NCBI RefSeq assembly: GCF_030818895.1
Contig: NZ_JAUTBA010000001.1
Span: 1,736,001-1,800,000, forward strand
Origin: Sphingobacterium zeae
GTDB taxonomy: Bacteria > Bacteroidota > Bacteroidia > Sphingobacteriales > Sphingobacteriaceae
Reading direction: 5' to 3'
Length of the DNA stretch: 64,000 nt
This document shows, piece by piece, positions 36,493-45,691 of the stretch; within the stretch, counting starts at the first letter, position 1; each line of letters begins with the position of its first letter. The notes under the pieces were generated by a model. That model did no database searches and was not told the origin of the DNA. It saw nothing but the letters and a program-made list of their open reading frames with translations. A program made the translations under genes and the position numbers.

Positions 36493-36993
36493 TTATTCAG
36501 ATACTGTTCGTTTAAGGATAAGTTTCTCGGTCGCTAAAGCATCCTCTACCCCAACGAAGAAACTTTTGAATCCGAATTTGTTCAGTAGTCGTTTCGATGC
36601 GGTATTATCGGGATCAATAATACCGATCACATCTTTATCTGGATTTAATGTTGTTGCAAGGGCCAGCATCGACTCGCAGATCTGCGTTCCCAAACCTTTT
36701 CCCCAGTGTTCTTTGCGGAGCAAATAACCAATTTCAAATACGGTTGCATCTTTTTTGTAGTTAACAAGCTTACAGTCGCCCAAAAGCATTAAAGAATCCG
36801 CTTCGATTACTTTGAAATAACCTAAATCAGGATCTTGATTGATTTCTAAAATCGAATCGAATTTTTTCCGCGCCTGTCCAGCGGATAATCCTTTGCCAGT
36901 AATGTATTTCATGACATCATCCGCTTTAACCAAGTCGTGGAAAGCGTCAAAGTCTTCCGGGAGATATTTTTTGAATAGAAGTGTATTGTACAT
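36493..36993 (-). CDS. GNAT family N-acetyltransferase (RimJ/RimL-like)
   Basis: 166 residues. GNAT fold with the beta4-P-loop YLLRKEHWGKGLGTQICES (acetyl-CoA pyrophosphate loop, K-G-L-G-T) and the late N-K-F-G-F segment LLNKFGFKSFF typical of the RimJ/RimL subgroup that acetylates protein or small-molecule amines. Substrate unknown. Same strand as the AraC gene, 40 bases upstream. Confidence 0.88.
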   Translation of the reverse strand: MYNTLLFKKYLPEDFDAFHDLVKADDVMKYITGKGLSAGQARKKFDSILEINQDPDLGYFKVIEADSLMLLGDCKLVNYKKDATVFEIGYLLRKEHWGKGLGTQICESMLALATTLNPDKDVIGIIDPDNTASKRLLNKFGFKSFFVGVEDALATEKLILKRTVSE

Positions 36994-37210
36994 GGCTAAT
37001 GCGTTTATTTACAAGATAAGGTTGTTTTCTCTGAAATCAAATTATAGGAACCTAAATCATCATCTTTCTGTCTTATTTAACTTTTTCATGATTTTAGTTC
37101 TCCAATTTAACTTACATTGCCTTTCTGTAAAGCGGAAGGGAAGCTATTATAAGAATGCTATCCCGTAGCGATATGGTGTAAATAAGAATTTTTAGAGGGA
37201 GATAATAGGT

Positions 37211-37663
37211 ATGGAAATAAGAGCGGCAAGTGAAGCGGACTATGCGGCAATCCTGCGCATATGGGAAAATTCGCTTCGGGCAACACATGATTTTTTGAAG
37301 GAGGAGGATCTTCAGTTGTATAAGAGACTGATCCCAACCGAGTATTTACCACAATTAAAGGTATATGTAATCGATGACGATGGACAGCCTACCGCTTTTT
37401 TCGCAGTCTCTGATGATAATCTGGAAATGTTATTTGTGGATTCAGCCTACAGGGGAAAAGGTATTGGGACTGTGGCACTACAGCATGTGCTGGGTAGGCT
37501 ACAGGTGTATAAAGTTGATGTCAATGAGCAAAATCAGCAGGCTGTTGATTTTTATCTGAAAAAAGGATATCAGCTTATCGGGCGCTCAGCTGTAGATGGT
37601 ATGGGAAAACCCTATCCGATCTTGCATTTACATCACGAGAGCGCTATCAATGGATCGAAATAA
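37211..37663 (+). CDS. GNAT family N-acetyltransferase
   Basis: 150 residues. Starts MEIRAASEADYAAILRIWE; acetyl-CoA loop VDSAYRGKGIGTVALQHVL; C-terminal VNEQNQQAVDFYLKKGYQLIG. Resembles the YjaB type of small GNAT enzymes. Substrate unknown. Likely an operon with the VOC gene 19 bases downstream. Confidence 0.88.
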   Translation: MEIRAASEADYAAILRIWENSLRATHDFLKEEDLQLYKRLIPTEYLPQLKVYVIDDDGQPTAFFAVSDDNLEMLFVDSAYRGKGIGTVALQHVLGRLQVYKVDVNEQNQQAVDFYLKKGYQLIGRSAVDGMGKPYPILHLHHESAINGSK

Positions 37664-37682
37664 TTTTAAAATGAAATAACTT

Positions 37683-38135
37683 ATGATACAAGGTTTATAC
37701 GAAACGCATATTCAGGTGCGTGATTTAGCTAAATCTGTCGCATTTTATACAGAGGTATTGGGATTACGAGTGGCACATCGGGATCCGACACGTCCCATTG
37801 TTTTTTTGTGGATTGGAGCGGGAAAAGACTATATGTTGGGGTTGTGGCAGGAAGAAACAAACTTTCAACCGAGACACTTTGCTTTTAGAGCGGATAAAGA
37901 AGATATCTTGAATTACGCCGTGGACTATCTGAAAACTCGTGACCTGACACCTTATAATTTTTTAAATGATGGGATTGAAGCACCGATGGTCTTTGCATGG
38001 ATGCCGGCATTGGCCATTTACTTTAATGATCCGGATGGCAACCAATTGGAGTTTATCGCAGTTTTGGAAGGAGCGGGTAGGCCTGAACTAGGCGTGTTGT
38101 CTTATGCCGATTGGATCGATCGTACAACACAATAA
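37683..38135 (+). CDS. VOC (glyoxalase/bleomycin-resistance) family protein
   Basis: 150 residues; two beta-alpha-beta-beta-beta modules with typical TEVLGLRVAHRDPTRP and FNDPDGNQLEFIAVL, the latter carrying the metal-ligand Glu. Begins GLYETHIQVRDLAKSVAFY, whose His can be a metal ligand. Could be a dioxygenase, glyoxalase or antibiotic-binding protein; cannot be distinguished. Cotranscribed with the acetyltransferase upstream. A hairpin with long arms (CACAATAAG / CTTATTGTG) overlaps its stop. Confidence 0.85.
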   Translation: MIQGLYETHIQVRDLAKSVAFYTEVLGLRVAHRDPTRPIVFLWIGAGKDYMLGLWQEETNFQPRHFAFRADKEDILNYAVDYLKTRDLTPYNFLNDGIEAPMVFAWMPALAIYFNDPDGNQLEFIAVLEGAGRPELGVLSYADWIDRTTQ

Positions 38136-38151
38136 GTCGCTTTTTCGCGGC

Positions 38152-38220
38152 TTATTGTGTTGAATTCCATTCTTCGGCAAGGATAGCAAAGACCACATCA
38201 TCTTCCCATTGACCGTTCTA
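38152..38220 (-). pseudogene. Fragment of an acetyltransferase C-terminus
   Basis: On the minus strand, NGQWEDDVVFAILAEEWNS runs to a stop at 38152-38154, the C-terminal strand of RimJ/RimL-type GNAT proteins (W-x-D-x-V-V-F-A-I-L-x-x-E-W). Only about 22 codons remain, between convergent VOC and hydrolase genes. Apparently the tail of a deleted gene. Confidence 0.6.
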
Positions 38221-38230
38221 GACTTTCTTG

Positions 38231-39037
38231 TTACTTTGTGGTCTGCTGATATAGTCTAATGATTTCATCAATGACCAGATCCTGTTCATCGTAAAAGACA
38301 TGATGCTCTGCATGTTGAGCCAAAAGATAACCACGGTTGCTTTTTTGATCGGCAAATTTTTTAAGGGCAGCTACAAATAAACTCCGGTCGGGTTCTTCAA
38401 AAGGTGATTTTCCTGAACCAATGACAGTCATGGGAACATTAATTTTTCCTGCAGCCTCATGTAGAACAGCCGTTGAAGCTTCGTAGTTTAAAATGAGATG
38501 ATAGAATCCTAAGCTTTCTTTTTTGATGTTATTAAGTTCACTGGCATATTCTCTCTTTAACGATTTGGATCGCTCCATAGTCATGAAATAAGGGGAGACA
38601 ATATCGATCATTACTGTGCCAACAACCTGACCGGGATTGGTCGTTATAAATTTCATCGTATAGTTACCACCAAAAGAATGGGCGACGAAGAAGTACCGAT
38701 CTCGGTACCCCAATTGCTGCAATGCAGTTTTAAGATCTTTGACTTCATTTGCTAGGCTAATGTTCACCGTGTCAATTTCACTTTTCCCAAACCCCGCCCG
38801 GTCGTAGGTAATCAAAGGAGCGCCCATTTTGTTGGACAGTGGTTCCAATAAGCATCGCCAAACAGAACCGTCATTTCCCGCTCCGGACTCAAAGACGATA
38901 GGGACTCCTTTTCCTTTCATTAAAGTAAAATGGAGATTATGGTTTCCCACATTGATCAGCGTATCCCTAAGCTGGGCTTTTAAGACGAGCCCGGAGGCCG
39001 CTAGCCAGACTATAATAAATAGACGGAGTTTATACAT
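38231..39037 (-). CDS. Secreted alpha/beta hydrolase
   Basis: 268 residues. Signal peptide LFIIVWLAASGLVLKAQ. Alpha/beta hydrolase fold with oxyanion region IVFESGAGNDGSVW, catalytic Ser in VAHSFGGNYT (G/A-x-S-x-G), acid in VIGSGKSPFEEPDR region, and His in QHAEHHVFYDE. Periplasmic esterase or peptidase of unknown substrate. Its ATG overlaps the end of the upstream methyltransferase by 8 bases, so they form an operon. Confidence 0.85.
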   Translation of the reverse strand: MYKLRLFIIVWLAASGLVLKAQLRDTLINVGNHNLHFTLMKGKGVPIVFESGAGNDGSVWRCLLEPLSNKMGAPLITYDRAGFGKSEIDTVNISLANEVKDLKTALQQLGYRDRYFFVAHSFGGNYTMKFITTNPGQVVGTVMIDIVSPYFMTMERSKSLKREYASELNNIKKESLGFYHLILNYEASTAVLHEAAGKINVPMTVIGSGKSPFEEPDRSLFVAALKKFADQKSNRGYLLAQHAEHHVFYDEQDLVIDEIIRLYQQTTK

Positions 39038-39815
39038 AAGCCCTCACATCGTTCATTTTAAGTGTCATGCTTGTCGCTTCTGTTTCTATCCATCTTGTAT
39101 ATTCCTCAATAGCCTGCAAGCGAAGTTCGTCAGTAATATAACCTTCGATGACCATTTGTCGCGACTGGGCCACTTTGTTCCAGATGGCTAAGTTTACTCC
39201 AAAATTGTCTTCTCCTCTTTTATAAACTTGATCAGCATTGATCACCTGAATTGCATTGAACCCTGCTTCCTGTAGAAGTGCGGCTACTGTATCGGCAACC
39301 CGATTATTCATGCCTGCATCTTCTCGCCATCTAAGGAAAGTACGATAAAATTCAAGCATGCTCTCTGGTGGAGCGGGATTCCACTCGATCGTGGTATGGT
39401 TGTAATCTAAAATAGAAATTTGCCCAGCAGGCTTTAGCCAGGATTTGAAAAGATCCAGTGCTTTAGGAATATCGCTTAACCACTGCATGGTGCGCGCTGT
39501 AATAATCAAGTCAAACTCATGTGGCGGCTGGTAGTCGAAAATATTACAGCAGACAAGACTTAAATTTCTAGTGCTAGCATACAGCTCCTTTCCACTGTCT
39601 ATAAAAGCAGCAGTGTTATCCAGACCGATTATTGTCCCGTCACCGATATGTGCCGCAACCTCATTGGTCAGTGTACCTGTACCGCAGCCTACATCCAATA
39701 TTTTCATTCCAGGAGACAGTAAGGGAATAATCGTTCTATAATCGGAAGATAATGTCCTTCTTTCAAATATCTTATTGGCCTGTTGATCCTTTCTGTCGAT
39801 AAATTTCTCTTTCAT
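39030..39815 (-). CDS. Class I SAM-dependent methyltransferase
   Basis: About 261 residues from ATG 39815 (alternatives at 39821 and 39854). SAM motif I is ILDVGCGTGTLTNEVAAH, followed by IIGLDNTAAFIDSG, and DLIITARTMQWLSD at motif post-I. Small-molecule or protein methyltransferase, substrate unknown. Overlaps the downstream hydrolase start by 8 bases. A 54-bp palindrome lies upstream. Confidence 0.86.
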   Translation of the reverse strand: MKEKFIDRKDQQANKIFERRTLSSDYRTIIPLLSPGMKILDVGCGTGTLTNEVAAHIGDGTIIGLDNTAAFIDSGKELYASTRNLSLVCCNIFDYQPPHEFDLIITARTMQWLSDIPKALDLFKSWLKPAGQISILDYNHTTIEWNPAPPESMLEFYRTFLRWREDAGMNNRVADTVAALLQEAGFNAIQVINADQVYKRGEDNFGVNLAIWNKVAQSRQMVIEGYITDELRLQAIEEYTRWIETEATSMTLKMNDVRAYV

Positions 39816-39988
39816 GAACATGGGTTTAGGTTTTTGTAAATATAGCTTTTGCATTCGTTTTAAAAAAGTCGCTATGCATCACTAAAATTCCATGCTTTCT
39901 AAGCAATAGTAAAAGCACCCTATTATTTACTTGATACCAAAGTTATACCAATACCTACATTAACCGTGATATAACAGGAATACTACGC

Positions 39989-40042
39989 GGGGATAGCAGG
40001 GGGTTAACAGGGATATATCCCTGTTAACCCCCTGCTATCCCC
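39989..40042. repeat. 54-bp perfect palindrome with repeated GTTAAC modules
   Basis: Perfect inverted repeat centred at 40015/40016 with no loop: outer ends GGGGATAGC / GCTATCCCC, centre AGGGATATATCCCT. The module CCCTGTTAACCCCCT occurs at 40019-40033 and again at 40041-40055 just outside the palindrome. It lies in the 450-base gap between the divergent methyltransferase gene and lipoprotein gene. The only other feature seen there is AT-rich sequence before 40268. Confidence 0.85.
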
Positions 40043-40267
40043 CTGTTAACCCCCTATAAATACCTTGTTAGTTTACCAGTTGGTATTGTTTTAGTGTCAA
40101 TTGGTGCACAACACAATAGCATCCCTATTAATACAGAAAAATGTCCTTTTAAGAGAGAAATAATCAGATTTTTTTTATATTATTTCACTGTATTCTTTAG
40201 AATAATTTTTATATTGTTGAACAACGATTCTATTACCGTTATAGTTGCACTAAAATATCCTGATCTT

Positions 40268-41101
40268 ATGCGAAAAGTATTTAAAATGCTCATGCCGATT
40301 TATTGTGCTGTTTTTCTTTCAGCCTGTTCTTCTAACTACCTCATGACATTCAACGGCGAGAATGTAAAGAAAGATGAAGACAAAGGAACATTTTCTTTTG
40401 ATAATGATACGCTACAAATCGATTATTCCTTTGCCGACCGAGATGGTCGAATTTATCTGCGGATAGAAAACAAAATTGATAAGCCGATCTTATGGGATCT
40501 TAAAAGTTCGGCCTTGGTTATTAACGGTAAAGCGGTAGGCTATTCAGCCGAAAAAGCCGATTTTAACGGAAAGGTGAACGCCTCTGTTTCCAATATAGAT
40601 ACTCGAAATACAACGTTATTCAACGACGCATGGGTTAATGGTTATATTAAGGGATCGGTAAGTTTACCTAAAGATGTGGTACTTATCCCACCACATGCCT
40701 ATGTGGATGGGCATTATTTTGATTTTAAAAATGATGTTAAAGCCATTGTACGATCATCTCGAAAAGAGAAAGTGTATATGTATGATATGAATGGGGAGAG
40801 TTATGCAGTGAAACTTGCGCGATTTGAAGGTGCTGAATCACCATACAGTTTAAGGAGCTATCTAAGTTATTCTATTTTGGAAGATGGTAAAGCAGTTCCT
40901 AAAACTACGGAGCAAAGATTTTATGCTGCCCAGCTTTGGCAGACGGGTGCTGTAGCGCTTAACAATATAATTGAATTATATAATAGGCGTGGGGATGTGG
41001 TGGCTGTTAAAGAGAAAAAAGGACAAGGAGCGATGATTGTTGGGGGAGCCTTGGCGCTCACTGCAGTGGCTGCCGCAATTGACCCGAAAGAAGAGCAATA
41101 G
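40268..41101 (+). CDS. Putative lipoprotein
   Basis: 277 residues from ATG 40268, where a signal peptide and lipobox begin (MLMPIYCAVFLSACSSNYL). The frame is open back to 40094 but the extra N-terminus is unlikely. Mature part is beta-rich, with RIYLRIENKIDKPILWDL as in domains that chaperone or bind metal or protein, and a C-terminal hydrophobic helix GAMIVGGALALTAVAAAI. No family recognised. Its terminator follows at 41207. Confidence 0.7.
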   Translation: MRKVFKMLMPIYCAVFLSACSSNYLMTFNGENVKKDEDKGTFSFDNDTLQIDYSFADRDGRIYLRIENKIDKPILWDLKSSALVINGKAVGYSAEKADFNGKVNASVSNIDTRNTTLFNDAWVNGYIKGSVSLPKDVVLIPPHAYVDGHYFDFKNDVKAIVRSSRKEKVYMYDMNGESYAVKLARFEGAESPYSLRSYLSYSILEDGKAVPKTTEQRFYAAQLWQTGAVALNNIIELYNRRGDVVAVKEKKGQGAMIVGGALALTAVAAAIDPKEEQ

Positions 41102-41206
41102 CATCCAGACTTAACCATGAAAGCTAGATTGACCAATAATAAAGGCACTCCGATTTGTTGAATTCGTATAGCCATTTCAATGTATGGAAATTTAGGAAAT
41201 TTTAAG

Positions 41207-41241
41207 AACCGAACCCGTCTCAATCGGGTTCGGTTTTTTTT
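41207..41241. terminator. Terminator between lipoprotein gene and efflux operon
   Basis: Eleven-base-pair stem AACCGAACCCG / CGGGTTCGGTT with loop TCTCAAT and a T run. Confidence 0.88.
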
Positions 41242-41271
41242 AGTTATGAGAACTTCAAATTCATGAGCGTC

Positions 41272-42369
41272 TTAGTTGACCGACGTACCATCTATAATCT
41301 CTTCATCTGCTTTGCTGACCAGCGTAACGCCCTCCTTTAAGTCACCAAAAATTTCGGTCTGACCATTTATGCTGCGCCCTTTCTGAACCGGGAGACGTTG
41401 TGTTTTGCCAGCAACAACAGCAATTACAAAACTCCCTTCACCGGATGTAAATACCGCTGATTTTGGCACAACGAAAGTGCTGTCTTGGGAAGTCAAAGGC
41501 AATTCGACCTCGGCGACCATACCGGGCAATAGCTTGTTGTCGGTATTGATAATATCAATTTCTACCCGTTCAGCTCTTAACCGGCTGTCTAATGCCCCCG
41601 ATTTACGTGCGATCTTACCGGAGAATGTTTGTCCAGGCAATGATTTGACCGTAAATTGTAAGGGCTGGTTTTCCGCTAAAAAACCCGAATATTGTTCTGG
41701 AACAGCAACGGCTAACCGGAGTTTACGTTGTTGTTGAATGGTCATGATCGGCATTTCCGAACCACGGCCAGCAGGACCAACATAGGCACCCTGATTGACA
41801 TTTCTTGTTGCGATTACACCGTCGAAGGGTGCTCTGATTTCCAAATAGTTCAACAGGTTTTGTACCTCTGCGTAGGCCGATTTAGCGGCTTGGTACTGCG
41901 CAAAATCAGCATTCTTTTTTGACTCAGCAACCTCAAGATCCAGTCTAGCCACCGTTCCCTCTACTTTGCTGGTTTCGAAGAGTCTGTCGTAAGTGCTTTT
42001 TGTAGCCATATAGACCGCCTCCTGTGATTTCAGCCGCGATTTGGCTGCTGACAGCTGTGAACTCAATTCGGGAGCCTCCAATACAGCCAATAGTTGACCG
42101 GCATGCACTTTACTTCCGATGTCCACGTTAAGACTTTTGACGTAACTGCTTACCTTGGCGTAAATCTCGACCTGCTGGAATCCCGTGATTTCCCCGGGGA
42201 TCTGCATTTTATTTGTTAATTTCTGTTTGGTGGGTACAAATGTCTCCATTGCCGGAGCTGCAGCTTCGGGACTTTCTTTTTTTGCATTTTCCTCAGCAGC
42301 CGAATGGCATCCGGCTAAAGATGCGATCAGACCGGCGATAGCTACTATTTTGAACAAATTATTTTTCAT
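41272..42369 (-). CDS. RND efflux periplasmic adaptor (membrane-fusion protein) lipoprotein
   Basis: 365 residues. Lipobox IASLAGCHSAAE anchors it to the inner membrane. Lipoyl/hairpin/beta-barrel layout: KVSSYVKSLNVDIGSKVHAG and LNYLEIRAPFDGVIATRNVN are the half-lipoyl motifs, with coiled hairpin between. Bridges the RND pump and TolC. Third gene of the TolC-RND-MFP operon, 21 bases after the pump. Confidence 0.93.
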   Translation of the reverse strand: MKNNLFKIVAIAGLIASLAGCHSAAEENAKKESPEAAAPAMETFVPTKQKLTNKMQIPGEITGFQQVEIYAKVSSYVKSLNVDIGSKVHAGQLLAVLEAPELSSQLSAAKSRLKSQEAVYMATKSTYDRLFETSKVEGTVARLDLEVAESKKNADFAQYQAAKSAYAEVQNLLNYLEIRAPFDGVIATRNVNQGAYVGPAGRGSEMPIMTIQQQRKLRLAVAVPEQYSGFLAENQPLQFTVKSLPGQTFSGKIARKSGALDSRLRAERVEIDIINTDNKLLPGMVAEVELPLTSQDSTFVVPKSAVFTSGEGSFVIAVVAGKTQRLPVQKGRSINGQTEIFGDLKEGVTLVSKADEEIIDGTSVN

Positions 42370-42390
42370 ATTTTATAGATGATACTGCTT

Positions 42391-45300
42391 TTAAGATAAA
42401 GGTTTTAATGCGGCAATATAGTGCTTGCTGTCTTTGTCTTCAGGATCTAATGAGATCGATTGTGTGCTGCTTTTTTCTTGCGCCCAGGCAAATATGAGCG
42501 GTAAGATGACGAGTACGGCAAAAGTCGAAAACAATAATCCGCCAATGACGGCCCTACCGAGTGGTGAAACTTGTTCGCCACCTTCACCATGGCCAATGGC
42601 CATCGGGAGCATACCGACAATCATGGCCAAACTGGTCATGATAATAGGCCGGAGCCGTAAGGATGCTGCCTCACGCGCTGCAGCTAGGGCATCGCCATGA
42701 TGCCGACGGATATGTTCGGCATTGGTGATGAGCAAAACAGCGTTCGCAATGGATACACCCACCGACATGATAATTCCCATATAGGATTGTAAGTTGAGGG
42801 TAGATCCTGTCAACAACAGCAGAAGCAATGAGCCCAGCACAACCGCAGGCACTGTGGTGAGCACAACCATAGAAACTTTGAACGATTGAAAGTTAGCCGA
42901 TAGCATCAGGAATATAACAATAATGGCTACGGCCAGACCCGATTCAAGGCTGCTCATGGTCTCTAACAATACTTTTCCAAGTCCTATTTGCTCCATCGAT
43001 AAACCACGAGGAAGTTCACCAAGGGCTTTGATACTGCGCTGTACATCCTTGGAGGCTGTTTTTAAATCGGTATGATCAATATTTGCTGTAACTGATACAT
43101 AGGGCATTGCCCCTAGATTGTCGTTTTCGCCATAGGTGAAGGACGGTGTGATCGTTGCAACGTCGCTCAGAATAGGACGCGCTGAATTTTTCAACAGAGG
43201 AATTTCACCGATTTCTTTCTCATCTTTCATTTTATCGATAGGAACCTGAACCTGGACGTTATAGGAAAGCCCGGCTTTTTCATCGATCCAGGTGTTCTTT
43301 TCCGTATAGCGTGAAGAAGAAGTAGAAGCGATGAGTGATCGTGTGACTTCGCTGAGGTCAACGCCCAATTGTGCAGCCCTAATGCGATCTATCTTAATGT
43401 CGTACGAAGGATATTTGATGGATTGTGCTAGTTGCACATCTCTAAAGTAAGGGATTGTTTTTAATTCTGCAATCAATTTACCGGCGTACTTCTCGTTGTT
43501 CTTTTTGTTTTTTCCTGCAATCCGAACTTCAATAGGTGTGGGCGATCCTTGACTTAACACTTTATCGGTAAGTTCGATCGGTTCAAAAGATACTTGCACA
43601 TCTGGCAATGCAGCTTTAAGCCGCTTGCGGTACTCATCACGGAAACTGTCCATATCGTGATGGTAGTCTTTCAGTGCAATCTGGAAAACGGCTTCATGAG
43701 GACCAGCCATAAAAAGATAGATTGGTGATACTGAAAACTGCCCGGGGTGTTGACCGATGTAGACGGAAGATATGCTGATATGTTCTTTCCCAACGAGTTT
43801 TTCCAGTTCGGCCAGCGCTAGTTTTGCTTTTTCTTCGGTGCGCTCGATCCGTGTGCCTTCCGCTGCACGAAGACGCATTTGGAACTGTCCCGAGTTGACC
43901 CTCGGAAATACATCCTGACCGATAGTGGAAAGTAAAATGACAACAAGACTTATTGCTCCCAGCAGATAAACTACAGTAATGGTTTTCTTCCTTTTGAACA
44001 AACGGTCGATCATTTTCATGAATCTGTTTCTGAATCGTTCAAAAATACTCAGCTTTCCATCGTTGTTAAAGTCTTCCCGTTCCACCAATAGTTTCTTCTG
44101 ATCCAGGGTATCCTGCTCGGATGCTACGGTCAGTCCAGTTGCAGCAAATTGCGCTTCATCTGCATTTAAACCCTCGGATTTGGTCGCATGTGGAGCCTTA
44201 TGCGCATGATCTTTCATCAGCCAGTTGGCCATGATGGGAACAAATGTCTGCGAAAGGAGAAAGGATATGATCATGGAGAAGCCAATGGACAGGGCCAAGG
44301 GAAGAAATAACGAACCCGGGATGCCTGTCATGGTAAATGCTGGCGCAAATACGGCTAGTATACAGAGCAGGATCAATAATTTGGGTAAGGCGATCTCTTT
44401 ACAGGCATCCCAGATCGCCAGGGCTTTGGGTTTACCCATATCCAGATGCTGGTGTATATTCTCGATCGTTACCGTACTTTCGTCGACCAGGATACCAATA
44501 GCCAAAGCCAGTCCGCTGAGGGACATGAGGTTGATGGTCTGCCCGAAAAGTTTCAGAAAGAGCACGCCGGATATCACGGATATCGGTATGGTTAGGATAA
44601 CAATCAGCGCAGCTCTCCGATCACCTAAAAATAGGAGCACCATAAGTCCGGTCAGGATAGCGCCGATGGCACCTTCGGTAATCAGACTCTTTACGGAATT
44701 GATGACATAGACGGATTGATCAAATTCATAGGATAATTTGACGTCGTCGGGTAAATTCTCCTGAATCTTTGGTAAGGCTGATTTTAAATTCTGCACGACC
44801 TCCCAGGTTGAGGCGTCGCCGGCTTTGGCAATACTAACGTACACAGAACGTTTGCCGTTGACCAAAGCATAGCCTGCGGTAACGTCGGCACCATCTTTTA
44901 CGGTAGCAATATCGCCAAGGTAAAGATTTTGTACTCCACCTTTAAATAGCGGGATTTTTTCAAAATCTTTGACCTCTTTGATCGTATTGTTCGTTGGTGT
45001 AATGTAGTTTTTGTCCTGAATACGTACGTTTCCTGCCGGAGCGGTTTGATTGTTTAGTCTTAGCGCTTCTACGACCTGATCGGGCGTCATATGGTGGCTA
45101 CGCATTAAATCGGGATCAACGTTGACCTCAATGGTACGTGGACTTCCCCCAAAAGGAGGTGGCGACAATAAGCCGGGGATTGACGTAAACGATGCCCGGA
45201 CATAGACGTTGGCCAGATCTTGCAGTTCATTATTGGATCGTTTGCTACTGCTCAAAACCAGTTGACCTACAGGAAGCGACGAGGCATCAAAGCGAATGAT

Positions 45301-45681
45301 GAACGGCGGTTGCGAGCCTGGAGGAAAGGAGGCCTGGATCCGATTGGCCAGGGCGCTTAGCTCGGCTGCAGCCTGTGCCATGTTGGTGTCTTCGTAATAC
45401 GATACTTTCATTAAGGTCAGACCTTGAATATTCTTGGTCTCAATGGACTTGACCCCATTGGCAAACAGAAGGATATTGACATAGTTTTTGGCAAAATAAG
45501 ATTCCATCTGATCCGGCGAATAGCCACCAAATGGATGGGCAATATAAATAACCGGAAGGTTCATTTTTGGCAGGATATCCACCTTGATCGATCGAACGGC
45601 ACCTATGCCAAAGACAATAAGTCCCAATACGAGTACGAGGATGGATATTGGCTTGCGTAAGGCAAAACGTATTAAATTCAT
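42391..45681 (-). CDS. RND family efflux pump, inner-membrane permease
   Basis: 1096 residues, proton-driven multidrug/small-molecule exporter with twelve membrane helices and two large periplasmic loops. Seen: GRDxxN-type N-terminus ALRKPISILVLVLGLIVFG, TM4 relay residues in LALAIGILVDESTVTIENI, TM10 region MSVGVSIANAVLLITNAE and the C-terminal MTSLAMIVGMLPMAI. The cytoplasmic linker between TM6 and TM7 is enlarged by roughly 60 residues and holds HAHKAPH and an EF-hand-like loop DFNNDGKLSIFE. Between TolC and the adaptor in one operon. HAE1-like rather than heavy-metal type by motif; the substrate is unknown. Confidence 0.93.
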   Translation of the reverse strand: MNLIRFALRKPISILVLVLGLIVFGIGAVRSIKVDILPKMNLPVIYIAHPFGGYSPDQMESYFAKNYVNILLFANGVKSIETKNIQGLTLMKVSYYEDTNMAQAAAELSALANRIQASFPPGSQPPFIIRFDASSLPVGQLVLSSSKRSNNELQDLANVYVRASFTSIPGLLSPPPFGGSPRTIEVNVDPDLMRSHHMTPDQVVEALRLNNQTAPAGNVRIQDKNYITPTNNTIKEVKDFEKIPLFKGGVQNLYLGDIATVKDGADVTAGYALVNGKRSVYVSIAKAGDASTWEVVQNLKSALPKIQENLPDDVKLSYEFDQSVYVINSVKSLITEGAIGAILTGLMVLLFLGDRRAALIVILTIPISVISGVLFLKLFGQTINLMSLSGLALAIGILVDESTVTIENIHQHLDMGKPKALAIWDACKEIALPKLLILLCILAVFAPAFTMTGIPGSLFLPLALSIGFSMIISFLLSQTFVPIMANWLMKDHAHKAPHATKSEGLNADEAQFAATGLTVASEQDTLDQKKLLVEREDFNNDGKLSIFERFRNRFMKMIDRLFKRKKTITVVYLLGAISLVVILLSTIGQDVFPRVNSGQFQMRLRAAEGTRIERTEEKAKLALAELEKLVGKEHISISSVYIGQHPGQFSVSPIYLFMAGPHEAVFQIALKDYHHDMDSFRDEYRKRLKAALPDVQVSFEPIELTDKVLSQGSPTPIEVRIAGKNKKNNEKYAGKLIAELKTIPYFRDVQLAQSIKYPSYDIKIDRIRAAQLGVDLSEVTRSLIASTSSSRYTEKNTWIDEKAGLSYNVQVQVPIDKMKDEKEIGEIPLLKNSARPILSDVATITPSFTYGENDNLGAMPYVSVTANIDHTDLKTASKDVQRSIKALGELPRGLSMEQIGLGKVLLETMSSLESGLAVAIIVIFLMLSANFQSFKVSMVVLTTVPAVVLGSLLLLLLTGSTLNLQSYMGIIMSVGVSIANAVLLITNAEHIRRHHGDALAAAREAASLRLRPIIMTSLAMIVGMLPMAIGHGEGGEQVSPLGRAVIGGLLFSTFAVLVILPLIFAWAQEKSSTQSISLDPEDKDSKHYIAALKPLS

Positions 45682-45691
45682 GTAATGTTAT

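Noticed and set aside
39989..40042. Homing-endonuclease (I-SceI-like) site or an inserted marker
   Set aside because: Only a superficial likeness of AGGGATA/CCCTGTTA to that site; the actual sequence differs and is fully symmetric.
40094..40267. N-terminal extension of the lipoprotein gene
   Set aside because: A lipobox signal peptide begins at ATG 40268; the extension would bury it inside the protein.
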